From: Alysiella sp.
Lineage (GTDB): Bacteria; Pseudomonadota; Gammaproteobacteria; Burkholderiales; Neisseriaceae
Assembly (NCBI RefSeq): GCF_030525755.1
Contig: NZ_JAUNEC010000010.1
Coordinates: 1 to 41,521 of the forward strand
DNA length: 41,521 bases
Reading direction: 5' to 3'
This document shows positions 6,787 to 14,556 of this stretch, in pieces (within the stretch, counting starts at the first letter, position 1; each line of letters starts with the position of its first letter). Both the position numbers and the translations under genes were made by a program. The notes under the pieces were generated by a model. It searched no databases and had not been told where the DNA came from. It worked only from the letters and a program-made list of their open reading frames with translations.

Positions 6787-8214
6787 TTAGCAATATTCAC
6801 AATCCAATATGTCTTTGCGAATGTTTTTTAATAAAAATGCCGCGGTGTCTTCTTTGGCGGTTTGTCCAAAAATAAACAATTTTGCGACAACTTTACCCAA
6901 AAAGACTTTTTTCAAAGCATCAGCATCACTTAAAGTGTAACGTGATAAAAATTCGTTGATGTCTTGTGGCAAAACACGTTCTTTTAAGGCGGTTAAAGTG
7001 AAACGCTGGTCTGATTTGATACGCTCCAAAAGGGTTTGATTTTTATCCAGTTTAACGCCCTGTTCTTTTTCTTGACTGGTAGCACGGGTAAATTGGTCGT
7101 AAATTTCGGCGTAAAGCATATCATTTGGACCTTCAAAAATCGTAAACGGACGAAAATCAATGGCAATATTGCTTGCCACATGACCGCTTTCAAAACCTTT
7201 TGCTCCCAATAGCTTTTGCAAAATTTGGGCAGCGTCGTAGGTGTATTCTGTAGACAAGGTTTTGATGATATTGGCTTCCATCAATTTATCGGAAACAGAA
7301 GCATCAGGTGAGACGTGTTTGCAAGTGTAATCATACAAGACCTGTGAAACGCCATAACGGCGTTCAATTTCTTGGCATTCAAATGCGACAAATTTGATGT
7401 CTTTTTTGGCAAATTTACGCATGTTTTCCACAATGGATTCCATAATGCCATGCGACATACCCACCAGTTGCAAACGACTGCGAATGAAAATGTTTTGAAA
7501 TGCACGCAAACCCAAAGCATCGTTTTCCGATAATTTCATCACGGCGTTGGCAGGAATTTTTGCGGCAACACGGTTAATTGCGTAACGTACAGCACGCAAA
7601 CCTTCTGATTTTAAAACATCAAATTGAATGTATTGCTTGGGAACAAACAATAAATTAATCATTTTGGATAATCTGCCGTTTTTGCGCTCTTTCGCTGCCA
7701 CCAACAAAAATTCACTTTGCGAATTGCCTTGCCAGTATTTTTCAGCCTCAACATAAACTGTACCGTCGCCCAAATCTTCGTAATATGATTGCATTTCACG
7801 CGCAATCGCTGAACCCGATGTTTTCGGTTCGGTAATCGCTAAGCCACCACCTTCGCCATTGAACACCCAATTTAAACCTTGCTGGATTTGGTTTTCATCG
7901 CCAAATTCCAATAAGGGTTGCAAAACCAAAGCCCCTTCAATTCCAGTTCGTAAAGTAACGGGTACGCCATAATGCCCTGCAATACGCAAAACCTCTTGGA
8001 TTTCAAATTGGCTGTTTTTGCGTCCACCGTGTTGTTCTGATAAAAATGGCAACAATAAACCTGCTTGTTTTAATTCTAGCCATTTATTTTCAGGTAGGTA
8101 CTCCATTAGATTCACACCGTCAGCAAAAATACGTTCAAAAGATGCTTTAATGTGATTTAAAAAAGAAGTGGTATCCATTGCCAATAAGCTGCTGGATGGG
8201 GTGAAATAAGTCAT
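6787..8214 (-). CDS. Acyl-CoA dehydrogenase family protein
   Basis: 475 residues with the acyl-CoA dehydrogenase fold: a helical N-terminal domain (ELKQAGLLLPFLSEQHGGRKNSQFEIQEVLR), the middle beta domain with GEGGGLAITEPKTSGSAIAREM (the flavin/substrate T-E-P region), and a C-terminal helical domain with LQLVGMSHGIMESIVENM, AQILQKLLGAKGFESGHV and FTIFEGPNDMLYAEIYDQF. The Glu in IFEGPND is at the place of the catalytic base in several subfamilies. The N-terminal 12 residues could be shortened to the Met at residue 13. About 100 residues after the usual fold end form a charged tail ending DCEYC. The substrate cannot be told from sequence. It has its own promoter-like site and convergent neighbours, so it is probably monocistronic. 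Confidence 0.85.
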   Translation of the reverse strand: MTYFTPSSSLLAMDTTSFLNHIKASFERIFADGVNLMEYLPENKWLELKQAGLLLPFLSEQHGGRKNSQFEIQEVLRIAGHYGVPVTLRTGIEGALVLQPLLEFGDENQIQQGLNWVFNGEGGGLAITEPKTSGSAIAREMQSYYEDLGDGTVYVEAEKYWQGNSQSEFLLVAAKERKNGRLSKMINLLFVPKQYIQFDVLKSEGLRAVRYAINRVAAKIPANAVMKLSENDALGLRAFQNIFIRSRLQLVGMSHGIMESIVENMRKFAKKDIKFVAFECQEIERRYGVSQVLYDYTCKHVSPDASVSDKLMEANIIKTLSTEYTYDAAQILQKLLGAKGFESGHVASNIAIDFRPFTIFEGPNDMLYAEIYDQFTRATSQEKEQGVKLDKNQTLLERIKSDQRFTLTALKERVLPQDINEFLSRYTLSDADALKKVFLGKVVAKLFIFGQTAKEDTAAFLLKNIRKDILDCEYC

Positions 8215-8251
8215 GGTGCAGTTCCAATCATTTTTAGAGCTAATTTTCTAA

Positions 8252-8280
8252 TTTATAGCACAATCTGATTGAAGCAGCAA
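8252..8280 (-). promoter_or_regulatory. Probable promoter of the acyl-CoA dehydrogenase gene
   Basis: On the minus strand TTGCTG and TATAAA are 17 bases apart, and TG one base before the -10 makes an extended -10 (TGCTATAAA). It lies about 40 bases upstream of the start codon. Confidence 0.5.
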
Positions 8281-8340
8281 TATTGTGCGTACTTTGAAGA
8301 AACGGCATACAGCAAGCTGCCTGAAAGCATCCGACACAAA

Positions 8341-8349
8341 ATGCTATAA
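8341..8349 (+). promoter_or_regulatory. Extended -10 element of the uvrB promoter
   Basis: ATGCTATAAT contains a perfect TATAAT preceded by TGC, an extended -10. No convincing -35 is visible upstream, which extended -10 promoters can tolerate. The uvrB start is about 35 bases downstream. Confidence 0.6.
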
Positions 8350-8368
8350 TTTCGCCCATTTTTCCCTT

Positions 8369-8383
8369 TCAGGCAGCCTGAAA
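8369..8383 (+). repeat. Uptake sequence directly preceding the uvrB ATG
   Basis: The DUS (TTCAGGCAGCCTGAA) runs up to the base before the ATG at 8384. It occupies the ribosome-binding region; AGG inside it is the only Shine-Dalgarno-like triplet. Confidence 0.8.
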
Positions 8384-10417
8384 ATGCAAATTATCCAATA
8401 CGAAAATTCCCCCTTCAAACTCCACCAACCCTTCCCCCCAGCAGGCGACCAGCCCACCGCCATCGCCCAACTTTTGGAAGGCTTGTCAGACGGCTTGTCT
8501 TACCAAACCTTGCTTGGCGTAACGGGTTCGGGCAAAACCTACACCATGGCAAACGTCATCGCCCAAAGCGGCAGACCTGCCATCATCATGGCGCACAACA
8601 AAACCCTAGCCGCCCAGCTTTACGCAGAAATGCGCGAATTTTTCCCCGAAAATGCGGTGGAATATTTTGTTTCTTATTACGATTATTATCAACCCGAAGC
8701 CTATGTGCCGAGCCGCGATTTGTTCATAGAAAAAGACAGCGCAATCAACGAACACATAGAACAAATGCGCCTTTCCGCCACCAAAAACCTGATGACGCGC
8801 AATGACGTGATTATCATCGCCACCGTGTCCGCCATTTACGGCATTGGCGACCCCACCGAATACCAACAAATGATTTTGTCCGTGAAAGAGGGCGACATCA
8901 TGAGCCAGCGCGACATCATTTCCACGCTGGTTTCCATGCAATACGAACGCGGCGATGTGGATTTTCAACGCGCCAGTTTTCGCGTTCGCGGCGATGTGAT
9001 AGACGTGTACCCAGCCGAAAGTTCCGAATTTGCCCTGCGGATTTCATTATTTGATGATGAAATTGAACGCTTGGATTTGTTTGACCCACTTTCAGGCAGC
9101 CTGCACCAGCGCGTGGGACGCTACACCGTGTTTCCGTCCAGCCACTATGTTACGCCACGCGAAACCGTACTCCGCGCCTGCGAAGCGATTAAAGCCGAAT
9201 TGCGCGAACGCATTGATTTTTATACCAAAGAAAACCGCCCCGTAGAACAACAACGCATAGAACAACGCACCCGATTTGATTTGGAAATGCTGTATGAAAT
9301 GGGCTTTTGCAAAGGCATTGAAAATTACAGCCGCCACTTTTCAGGCAAAAAAGAGGGCGAACCGCCGCCCACGCTGATGGATTATCTGCCCAAAAACGCC
9401 ATCATGTTCATAGACGAAAGCCACGTTACCATAGGGCAAATTGGCGCGATGTACAAAGGCGATGCGTCTCGCAAACAAAATTTGGTGGATTACGGTTTCA
9501 GGCTGCCTTCCGCGCGGGATAATCGCCCCCTAAAATTCCATGAATTTGAACAAGTTATGCCGCAAACCATTTTCGTATCCGCCACCCCAGCGCAATACGA
9601 AGCCGACCACGCAGGGCAAATTGTGGAACAAGTCGTCCGCCCCACAGGATTGATAGACCCGCAAATTGAAATCCGCCCCGTTGCCACCCAAGTTGATGAT
9701 TTATTGAGTGAAATCAATATCCGCAAACAAAAAGGCGAGCGCGTACTCGTTACCACCCTAACCAAACGCATGGCGGAACAATTAACCGACTATTACAGCG
9801 AATTGGGCGTAAAAGTGCGCTATTTGCACAGCGACATTGACACAGTAGAACGTGTTGAAATCATTAGAGATTTGCGCTTGGGCTTGTTTGACGTATTGGT
9901 CGGCATTAACCTGTTGCGTGAAGGTTTGGACATACCCGAAGTGTCGCTGGTCGCCATTTTGGACGCGGACAAAGAAGGCTTTTTGCGTTCGCACCGCAGC
10001 CTGATCCAAACGATTGGACGTGCCGCGCGTAACGTGAACGGCGTGGCGATTTTGTATGCCGACAAAATCACGGATTCCATGAAATCCGCGATAGACGAAA
10101 CCGAACGCCGCCGCCAAAAGCAAATTCAGTTTAATTTGGACAACAACATTATTCCCCAACAAATCAATAAGAAAGTGAAAGATTTGATTGATGGCGTGTA
10201 TGCGGAAAACGGTGGCGAGCCAGTTTCAGGCAGCCTGAAAACCAAAAAATCCAGCAAAAAAACCGAAATCCACAGCGAAGAAGACGCGATTGCCGAAATC
10301 GCCCGTTTGGAAAAACAAATGCAGCAAGCGGCACGCGATTTGCAGTTTGAAGAGGCAGCGGTTTTGCGCGACCGCATTCGTTTGATTAAAGAGAATTTGT
10401 TGTTTGGGGCGGAATAA
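8384..10417 (+). CDS. uvrB: UvrB, excinuclease ABC subunit B
   Basis: Damage-verifying helicase-like subunit of nucleotide excision repair; it works with UvrA and UvrC. From the ATG at 8384 it has 677 residues, close to E. coli UvrB (673). Family landmarks are PPAGDQPTAI, Walker A GVTGSGKT at 45-52, the beta-hairpin region YYDYYQPEAYVPSRDLFIEKD near 96-116, the DEAD-type box MFIDESH, the motif IFVSATPAQYE, and RVLVTTLTKRMAEQLTDY through GINLLREGLDIPEVSLVAILDADKEGFLRS, then QTIGRAARN. The C-terminal UVR motif (IARLEKQMQQAARDLQFEEAAVLRDRIRLIK) contacts UvrC. Two internal DUS copies encode Ser-Gly-Ser-Leu segments. The frame is open further upstream, but that part is promoter. Confidence 0.98.
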   Translation: MQIIQYENSPFKLHQPFPPAGDQPTAIAQLLEGLSDGLSYQTLLGVTGSGKTYTMANVIAQSGRPAIIMAHNKTLAAQLYAEMREFFPENAVEYFVSYYDYYQPEAYVPSRDLFIEKDSAINEHIEQMRLSATKNLMTRNDVIIIATVSAIYGIGDPTEYQQMILSVKEGDIMSQRDIISTLVSMQYERGDVDFQRASFRVRGDVIDVYPAESSEFALRISLFDDEIERLDLFDPLSGSLHQRVGRYTVFPSSHYVTPRETVLRACEAIKAELRERIDFYTKENRPVEQQRIEQRTRFDLEMLYEMGFCKGIENYSRHFSGKKEGEPPPTLMDYLPKNAIMFIDESHVTIGQIGAMYKGDASRKQNLVDYGFRLPSARDNRPLKFHEFEQVMPQTIFVSATPAQYEADHAGQIVEQVVRPTGLIDPQIEIRPVATQVDDLLSEINIRKQKGERVLVTTLTKRMAEQLTDYYSELGVKVRYLHSDIDTVERVEIIRDLRLGLFDVLVGINLLREGLDIPEVSLVAILDADKEGFLRSHRSLIQTIGRAARNVNGVAILYADKITDSMKSAIDETERRRQKQIQFNLDNNIIPQQINKKVKDLIDGVYAENGGEPVSGSLKTKKSSKKTEIHSEEDAIAEIARLEKQMQQAARDLQFEEAAVLRDRIRLIKENLLFGAE

Positions 10418-10432
10418 ATAAAGGAAAAAATC

Positions 10433-11077
10433 ATGAATCGTGATGATGAGGCAGCCTATATTCGCATGATTGCGGCAAAGTGGCAGATTGATGCTCATGA
10501 TGTGCCAACGGTCTTGGCTAAATGGTGTGTTTTTGAGCAACAATATGGCGAATATTACGTTAAATTGAGAATAGAGAAAAACATAGATTACTTATCATTC
10601 TGGTCTAATAATCCTTTATTTCACAAGCATTTTTATCTATTTTCTGATTATCCGGCGAGCTTTGACCAATACGCCATTTGGCACGATGGCAGTCATCAGT
10701 CTTTGAGTGAAATGCCTATTGTGGCATTGGGTGATGATGGTTATTTGGGGGTGATTGCCGATAATTTGTCTGATTTTTTGAGAATGTTGGCGAGTGGGGA
10801 TTTGCTGTCTGCAAGAAATCGTTATGAAACTAATGATGTTGAATTAAAAAGGTTTTGTTTGCCATTGGAATGGTTGCCGTTTGAAGTCGATGATTTACCA
10901 CCAAATTGGTCTGCGTTTCATGATTTTATTCAAAATGAACTTCATCTAACGCCCGACCTTGAACCAAATGTATCGCTAATGAAGGCGTATTGCAAACATG
11001 GTTCTCGTTTTATTCAATGGTGTAATCAATATTTGGATTGGAAAATTGATGAAAAATACAGTAAAAGTAGCAAGTAG
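10433..11077 (+). CDS. Hypothetical protein, possibly SUKH/SMI1-KNR4-like
   Basis: 214 residues starting 15 bases after uvrB with an AAGGA Shine-Dalgarno, so it may be read through from uvrB. It is acidic and aromatic-rich with no signal peptide or membrane segment. The middle (YAIWHDGSHQSLSEMPIVALGDDGYLGVIADNLSDFLRML) resembles the strand-helix pattern of SUKH-superfamily proteins, where a Pro-Ile-Val-x-Leu-Gly strand precedes a D-F-L helix. Many of these proteins are immunity factors for contact-dependent toxins. No toxin gene is next to it. The assignment is my pattern reading, not a firm family match. The stop codon lies inside a palindromic repeat (11074-11146). The lower GC and plainer codon use than uvrB fit an accessory gene. 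Confidence 0.5.
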   Translation: MNRDDEAAYIRMIAAKWQIDAHDVPTVLAKWCVFEQQYGEYYVKLRIEKNIDYLSFWSNNPLFHKHFYLFSDYPASFDQYAIWHDGSHQSLSEMPIVALGDDGYLGVIADNLSDFLRMLASGDLLSARNRYETNDVELKRFCLPLEWLPFEVDDLPPNWSAFHDFIQNELHLTPDLEPNVSLMKAYCKHGSRFIQWCNQYLDWKIDEKYSKSSK

Positions 11078-11146
11078 GTTGGGGTGAAAACCCAACAAAA
11101 CCCATTTAAATCCCCAAATTCATGCTGGGTTTCCAACAAAAACTAC
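11074..11146. repeat. Double-hairpin palindromic element overlapping a stop codon
   Basis: Two half-hairpins (GTAGGTTGGGGTGAAAACCC and GGGTTTCCAACAAAAACTAC) face each other across about 25 bases. The size and architecture match the TGTAGGG elements elsewhere in the window, though the sequence differs. The TAG stop of the preceding gene is inside the first half. Confidence 0.6.
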
Positions 11147-11149
11147 GCA

Positions 11150-11187
11150 AAAATACCGTTGCCCAATCCAACTGGCAACGGTATTTT
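11150..11187. terminator. Rho-independent terminator
   Basis: A perfect 14-base stem (AAAATACCGTTGCC with GGCAACGGTATTTT), a 10-base loop and T-rich flanks on both sides. It would end transcription from uvrB and the following gene. Confidence 0.8.
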
Positions 11188-11238
11188 CCCTTTTCAGGCA
11201 GCCTGAAACAAAATAACCCGAATTGTTCTGTATGAAAT

Positions 11239-11262
11239 GGTGGCTCATGCACCCACCCTACA
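11239..11262 (-). repeat. Solo half of the TGTAGGG palindromic repeat
   Basis: On the minus strand it begins TGTAGGGTGGGTGCATG and closes with CCACC, matching one arm of the elements at 20134-20332 and 38414-38495. Confidence 0.5.
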
Positions 11263-11414
11263 TAAGTCATTATGGTATGTTTAATTCTTTTGTCCTGAAC
11301 TCATGCCATTTGAATTTTAGAACCTGTATTTTATGGGCTATTGGCAGCAAAGCGGTGTTTGTCTGAAAAAACCAACTTCGTGTTCACAATAGCCCTTAAT
11401 TCATACCAAAAATT

Positions 11415-12071
11415 TCAGGCAGCTTTTGTATAGTAGGCATTCAATACAAATTGCACCGCTTCATCAATGTTTTTGTCCGAAGTATCCAGTAGCAAAGCGT
11501 CAGGAAGTTGTACTAGAGGCGCAACAGCGCGGCGGCGGTCGGCTTCATCGCGTGCCATAATGTCGGACAAAATGCGTTCAAATGCCAAACCTTTGCAAGT
11601 AATACCTAATTGTTTGGCGCGGCGTTCGGCGCGGATTTGTGGCGTAGCGGTTAGGAAAATTTTCAGGCAGGCATTGGGAAAGACAACCGAACCCATGTCG
11701 CGTCCATCGCCAACCAAACCTTTTTCATTCAGAAAATCGCGTTGGCGTTGTAATAGGGCAGTGCGTACTTTGGGTAAAGTGGCAACGGCTGATGCACCCA
11801 TACCGATTTGTTCGCTGCGAATGGCATCGGTAACATCTTCGCCATTGAGTTGAATTTGGCTGCCTGAAAATACCGCGGGTAATTGTGCTGCCAAATTTGC
11901 TACGTTATTTTCGTCTGACCATTCTACATTTTGTTGTTGGGCGTATAAAGCAGTTAAACGGTAGAGTGCGCCTGAATCCAAATAATCCCAACCCAAAGCG
12001 GCAGCCACACGCGCCGCAACTGTACCTTTGCCAGATGCCGAAGGTCCGTCAATTGCAATCACTTTTTGCAT
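11415..12071 (-). CDS. cmk: Cytidylate kinase
   Basis: Phosphorylates CMP and dCMP with ATP. The length of 218 residues is normal for the bacterial enzyme. The P-loop GPSASGKGT is at residues 7-15, followed by WDYLDSGALYRLTALY, IRSEQIGMGASAVATLPKVR, and GLVGDGRDMGSVVFPNACLKIFLTA, then the arginine-rich lid (RAERRAKQL, RDEADRRRAVAPL) and LLDTSDKNIDEAV. All are hallmark Cmk segments. The start at 12071 has an AGAGAAA purine stretch upstream. The C-terminus Lys-Ala-Ala-stop is encoded by a DUS fragment (GCTGCCTGA), so the uptake sequence provides the stop codon. It is divergent from queA. Confidence 0.96.
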   Translation of the reverse strand: MQKVIAIDGPSASGKGTVAARVAAALGWDYLDSGALYRLTALYAQQQNVEWSDENNVANLAAQLPAVFSGSQIQLNGEDVTDAIRSEQIGMGASAVATLPKVRTALLQRQRDFLNEKGLVGDGRDMGSVVFPNACLKIFLTATPQIRAERRAKQLGITCKGLAFERILSDIMARDEADRRRAVAPLVQLPDALLLDTSDKNIDEAVQFVLNAYYTKAA

Positions 12072-12151
12072 GGTGTTTTTCTCTCAATCAAAACGCAATG
12101 ATTTTAACAGGATTTTCAGGCTGCCTGAAAATCATTTGTTTAATTTGAACC

Positions 12152-12180
12152 TTTTGTCATGGCGGACAAACGCCTATAAT
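12152..12180 (+). promoter_or_regulatory. Probable queA promoter
   Basis: A perfect TATAAT (12175-12180) lies 17 bases after TTTTGT, a weak -35. The ATG of queA follows 38 bases later. Confidence 0.55.
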
Positions 12181-12217
12181 GCCGTTTTTTGTTTCTTTAA
12201 TATTCACGCGTTTTATC

Positions 12218-13249
12218 ATGCACATTTCTGAATTTGATTTTTATCTGCCTGAACATCTGATTGCCCAACGGCCACCTGAAAAACGTGGTGGCAGCCGTTT
12301 GTTGCTGGGTTTGCAACAGCCTTTTGTGGACAGCGAATTTAGCCAGTTACCCGATTATATTGCGGCAGGTGATTTGCTGATTTTCAACAACACCAAAGTG
12401 ATGAAAGCGCGTTTGTTTGGACAGAAAGAAAGCGGTGGACGCATTGAAGCATTGGTAGAGCGGGTATTGGACGCGCATACGGCGTTGGCACACATTCGTT
12501 CGTCTAAATCGCCCAAGGCAGGCAGTAAACTGATTTTTGAAGGCGGTTTACAAGCTCAAATGGTAGAACGGGCTGGGGAATTGTTTGTATTGCGTTTTTC
12601 AGGCAGCTTGAATGTGTATGAATTGTTGGCGCAATATGGTAAGTTGCCTTTGCCACCTTATATTGAACGTGCGGCAAATGATGAGGATGAAAGTCGTTAT
12701 CAAACTGTTTATGCCAAGCATCAAGGTGCGGTGGCAGCACCAACGGCAGGTTTGCATTTTACCGATGAGTTATTGACCCTTTTACGCAATAAAGGTGTGC
12801 AGATGGCGGAAGTGACACTGCACGTTGGTGCGGGGACTTTTCAACCCGTGCGTGTGGAAAATATTGCGCAACACACCATGCACAGTGAATGGTTTGAAGT
12901 GTCTGATGACACGGTTGCCCAAATTCAGGCAGCCAAAGCGCGTGGCAATAAGGTGTGGGCGGTTGGCACAACGTCATTGCGTGCGATTGAATCGGCTGCG
13001 CGTTCAGGCTGCCTGAAGAGTGGGCATGGCGATACGGATATTTTCATTACCCCTGGTTTTGCGTTTCAAGTGATAGACCGTTTGATTACCAATTTTCATT
13101 TGCCCAAATCCACTTTATTGATGTTGGTGTCCGCGTTTTCAGGCAGCCAATGGATTCGTGATGTGTATGCTCATGCAGTACAACAAGAGTATCGTTTTTT
13201 CAGTTATGGTGATGCAATGATTTTGGCACGTGAAGAAGAAAGGGAATAG
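12218..13249 (+). CDS. queA: QueA, S-adenosylmethionine:tRNA ribosyltransferase-isomerase
   Basis: Transfers and isomerises the ribosyl group of SAM to preQ1 in tRNA, making epoxyqueuosine. From the ATG at 12218 it has 343 residues; the 13 additional upstream codons include promoter sequence and lack a better start. Family signatures are FDFYLPEHLIAQRPPEKRGGSRLL, LLIFNNTKVMKARLFG, LPLPPYIER, YQTVYAKHQGAVAAPTAGLHFT, LHVGAGTFQPVRVENI, AVGTTSLRAIESAA, and FITPGFAFQVIDRLITNFHLPKSTLLMLVSAF. Several DUS copies lie in frame, giving FSGSL, SGCLKSG and FSGSQW. tgt, often the next gene in other bacteria, is absent; a glutaredoxin-like gene follows instead. Confidence 0.97.
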   Translation: MHISEFDFYLPEHLIAQRPPEKRGGSRLLLGLQQPFVDSEFSQLPDYIAAGDLLIFNNTKVMKARLFGQKESGGRIEALVERVLDAHTALAHIRSSKSPKAGSKLIFEGGLQAQMVERAGELFVLRFSGSLNVYELLAQYGKLPLPPYIERAANDEDESRYQTVYAKHQGAVAAPTAGLHFTDELLTLLRNKGVQMAEVTLHVGAGTFQPVRVENIAQHTMHSEWFEVSDDTVAQIQAAKARGNKVWAVGTTSLRAIESAARSGCLKSGHGDTDIFITPGFAFQVIDRLITNFHLPKSTLLMLVSAFSGSQWIRDVYAHAVQQEYRFFSYGDAMILAREEERE

Positions 13250-13255
13250 GGTAGT

Positions 13256-13495
13256 ATGATGAAATTGACGGTGATGTTTCGCCCTTATTGTGGCTTGTGT
13301 CATCAAATGCTTGATGCTTTGCGCCCTTTTCAGGCAGTTTATGGTTTTGAAGTGGAGATTGTGGAAATTGATGATTTCCCTGAATTGGAGCAAAAATACA
13401 ATGAGTTGGTGCCTGTTTTGCTGCATGGCGATACCGAAATTTGTCATTGGCATCTGGATGAAGTGGCGTTGCGACAACATTTAATACAAGTGTAA
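13256..13495 (+). CDS. Glutaredoxin-like (DUF836-type) thiol protein
   Basis: 79 residues beginning six bases after queA (two successive ATGs at 13256 and 13259), so the two are probably co-translated. The sequence is a compact thioredoxin fold: strand KLTVMFRPYCGLCHQMLDAL with a CGLC redox motif near residue 12, strand FEVEIVEIDDFPELEQKYNELVPVLL with a cis-Pro-like Val-Pro-Val, and a short C-terminal HWHLDEVALRQHL helix. This matches small glutaredoxin family proteins of the DUF836 type. The substrate is unknown. Confidence 0.85.
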   Translation: MMKLTVMFRPYCGLCHQMLDALRPFQAVYGFEVEIVEIDDFPELEQKYNELVPVLLHGDTEICHWHLDEVALRQHLIQV

Positions 13496-13503
13496 GATGT
13501 GAA

Positions 13504-13570
13504 GTATGGTCGTTTGAAATTAAAATATAGTAAATTAAAATAATGTACTATCAATTTGAAACGACCATAC
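13504..13570. repeat. 67-base nested palindrome, MITE-like
   Basis: The outer 12-base arms GTATGGTCGTTT and AAACGACCATAC are perfect inverse copies. Inside, ATAGTA and TACTAT form a second inverted pair around an AT-rich centre (AATTAAAATAATG). The inner TATAGTAAATTAAAA recalls the TATAGTGGATTAAA ends of neisserial Correia elements, but the match is partial. It has no coding potential. Confidence 0.6.
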
Positions 13571-13606
13571 AAATAGGCTGCCTGAAACTTTTCAGGCAGC
13601 CTATTT
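13571..13606. terminator. Bidirectional terminator from inverted DUS
   Basis: Perfect 17-base arms (AAATAGGCTGCCTGAAA and its inverse) with a 2-base centre, between the convergent glutaredoxin-like gene and secF. Confidence 0.85.
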
Positions 13607-13614
13607 TGATTGAT

Positions 13615-14553
13615 TTACACCACAATTTCTTCTTTTTCCTCGCGCATTCTGTTCACATTGTTGCGGTTCAATCCAAACATCAGCAGCAAGGGACTGGCAA
13701 CCAAAACCGATGAATAAATGCCAAATACGATGCCAATGGTCAATGCTACCGCAAAACCGTGTAAAGCCGCACCACCAAAAATCAGCATAGAAACCACCAT
13801 GGCTTCGGTTGAACCATGTGTGATGACAGTGCGCCCCATAGTGGCGGTAATGGCGTTGTCAATCACTTCTGGCGCAGTCTTATTTCGCATTGAGCCTTTG
13901 CGGAAATTTTCGCGAATGCGGTCAAATACCACTACTGATTCATTGACCGAGTAACCTAATACTGCTAATACGCCTGCTAAAACAGTAAGCGAAAATTCCC
14001 ACTGGAAAAAGGCAAAGCAGCCCAAAATGATGATGACATCGTGTAAATTGGCAATGATGGCGGACACAGCAAAACGCCATTCAAAACGCATGGACAAATA
14101 AATAATGATACCTACCACCACCATACCCAAGGCAATCAAACCATTGCTGACCAATTCATCACCCACAGATGGACCGATGAATTCCACTTGACGCAGGCTG
14201 ACATCGGAGTTGCTTTGTTTCAAAATCTCCATCACTTGATTGGATAACTGCGCTGATGGCACATCAGCTTTATTGGGTAAGCGTATCATCAGGTGTTTAT
14301 TGGTACCCAAAGCTTGAACTTGAATTTCGCCCATATTGAGTTTTTCCAAGCTCTCGCGCACTTGATTGACTTCCGCACCCTGTTTTTGGTACTCCACTTC
14401 CATGAGTGTCCCACCTGTGAATTCCACCGACAGATTTAAACCGCGTGTGAACAGGAAAACCACAGCCAAAACAAAGGTTGCCAAAGAGATGAATGTGGTA
14501 AGCTTGCCATAGCTCATAAAGGGAATATCGCGTTTAAACTGGAACAGTTCCAT
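13615..14553 (-). CDS. secF: SecF, protein translocase subunit
   Basis: Partner of SecD; together with YajC it couples the proton gradient to late steps of Sec export. It has 312 residues. The N-terminal membrane segment is near 17-36 (TFISLATFVLAVVFLFTRG), followed by the SecF motif SVEFTGGTLMEVEY, a periplasmic domain (QALGTNKHLMIRLPNKAD), then five membrane segments from about residue 135 (LIALGMVVVGIIIYLSMRFEW, VIIILGCFAFF, LTVLAGVLAVLGYSVNESVVVFDRIRENFR, GRTVITHGSTEAMVVSMLIF, HGFAVALTIGIVFGIYSSVLVA). The start is three bases after the secD stop, so the two are translationally linked. Its 3' end meets a shared terminator. Confidence 0.97.
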   Translation of the reverse strand: MELFQFKRDIPFMSYGKLTTFISLATFVLAVVFLFTRGLNLSVEFTGGTLMEVEYQKQGAEVNQVRESLEKLNMGEIQVQALGTNKHLMIRLPNKADVPSAQLSNQVMEILKQSNSDVSLRQVEFIGPSVGDELVSNGLIALGMVVVGIIIYLSMRFEWRFAVSAIIANLHDVIIILGCFAFFQWEFSLTVLAGVLAVLGYSVNESVVVFDRIRENFRKGSMRNKTAPEVIDNAITATMGRTVITHGSTEAMVVSMLIFGGAALHGFAVALTIGIVFGIYSSVLVASPLLLMFGLNRNNVNRMREEKEEIVV

Positions 14554-14556
14554 GAT

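Larger units (their letters stand above)
11078..11414. other. Gene-free interval between the SUKH-like gene and cmk
   Basis: 337 bases without a credible gene. It holds the double-hairpin element, a strong terminator (11150-11187), a DUS near 11195, a half copy of the TGTAGGG repeat (11239-11262), and a pair of 9-base inverted repeats GGGCTATTG/CAATAGCCC at 11335-11343 and 11387-11395 that enclose 43 bases with no recognised function. Confidence 0.7.

Noticed and set aside
13571..13606. Regular short repeats considered as a CRISPR array
   Set aside because: The recurring 12-15-base units are uptake sequences scattered at irregular distances over the whole window, with no spacer periodicity and no cas genes.
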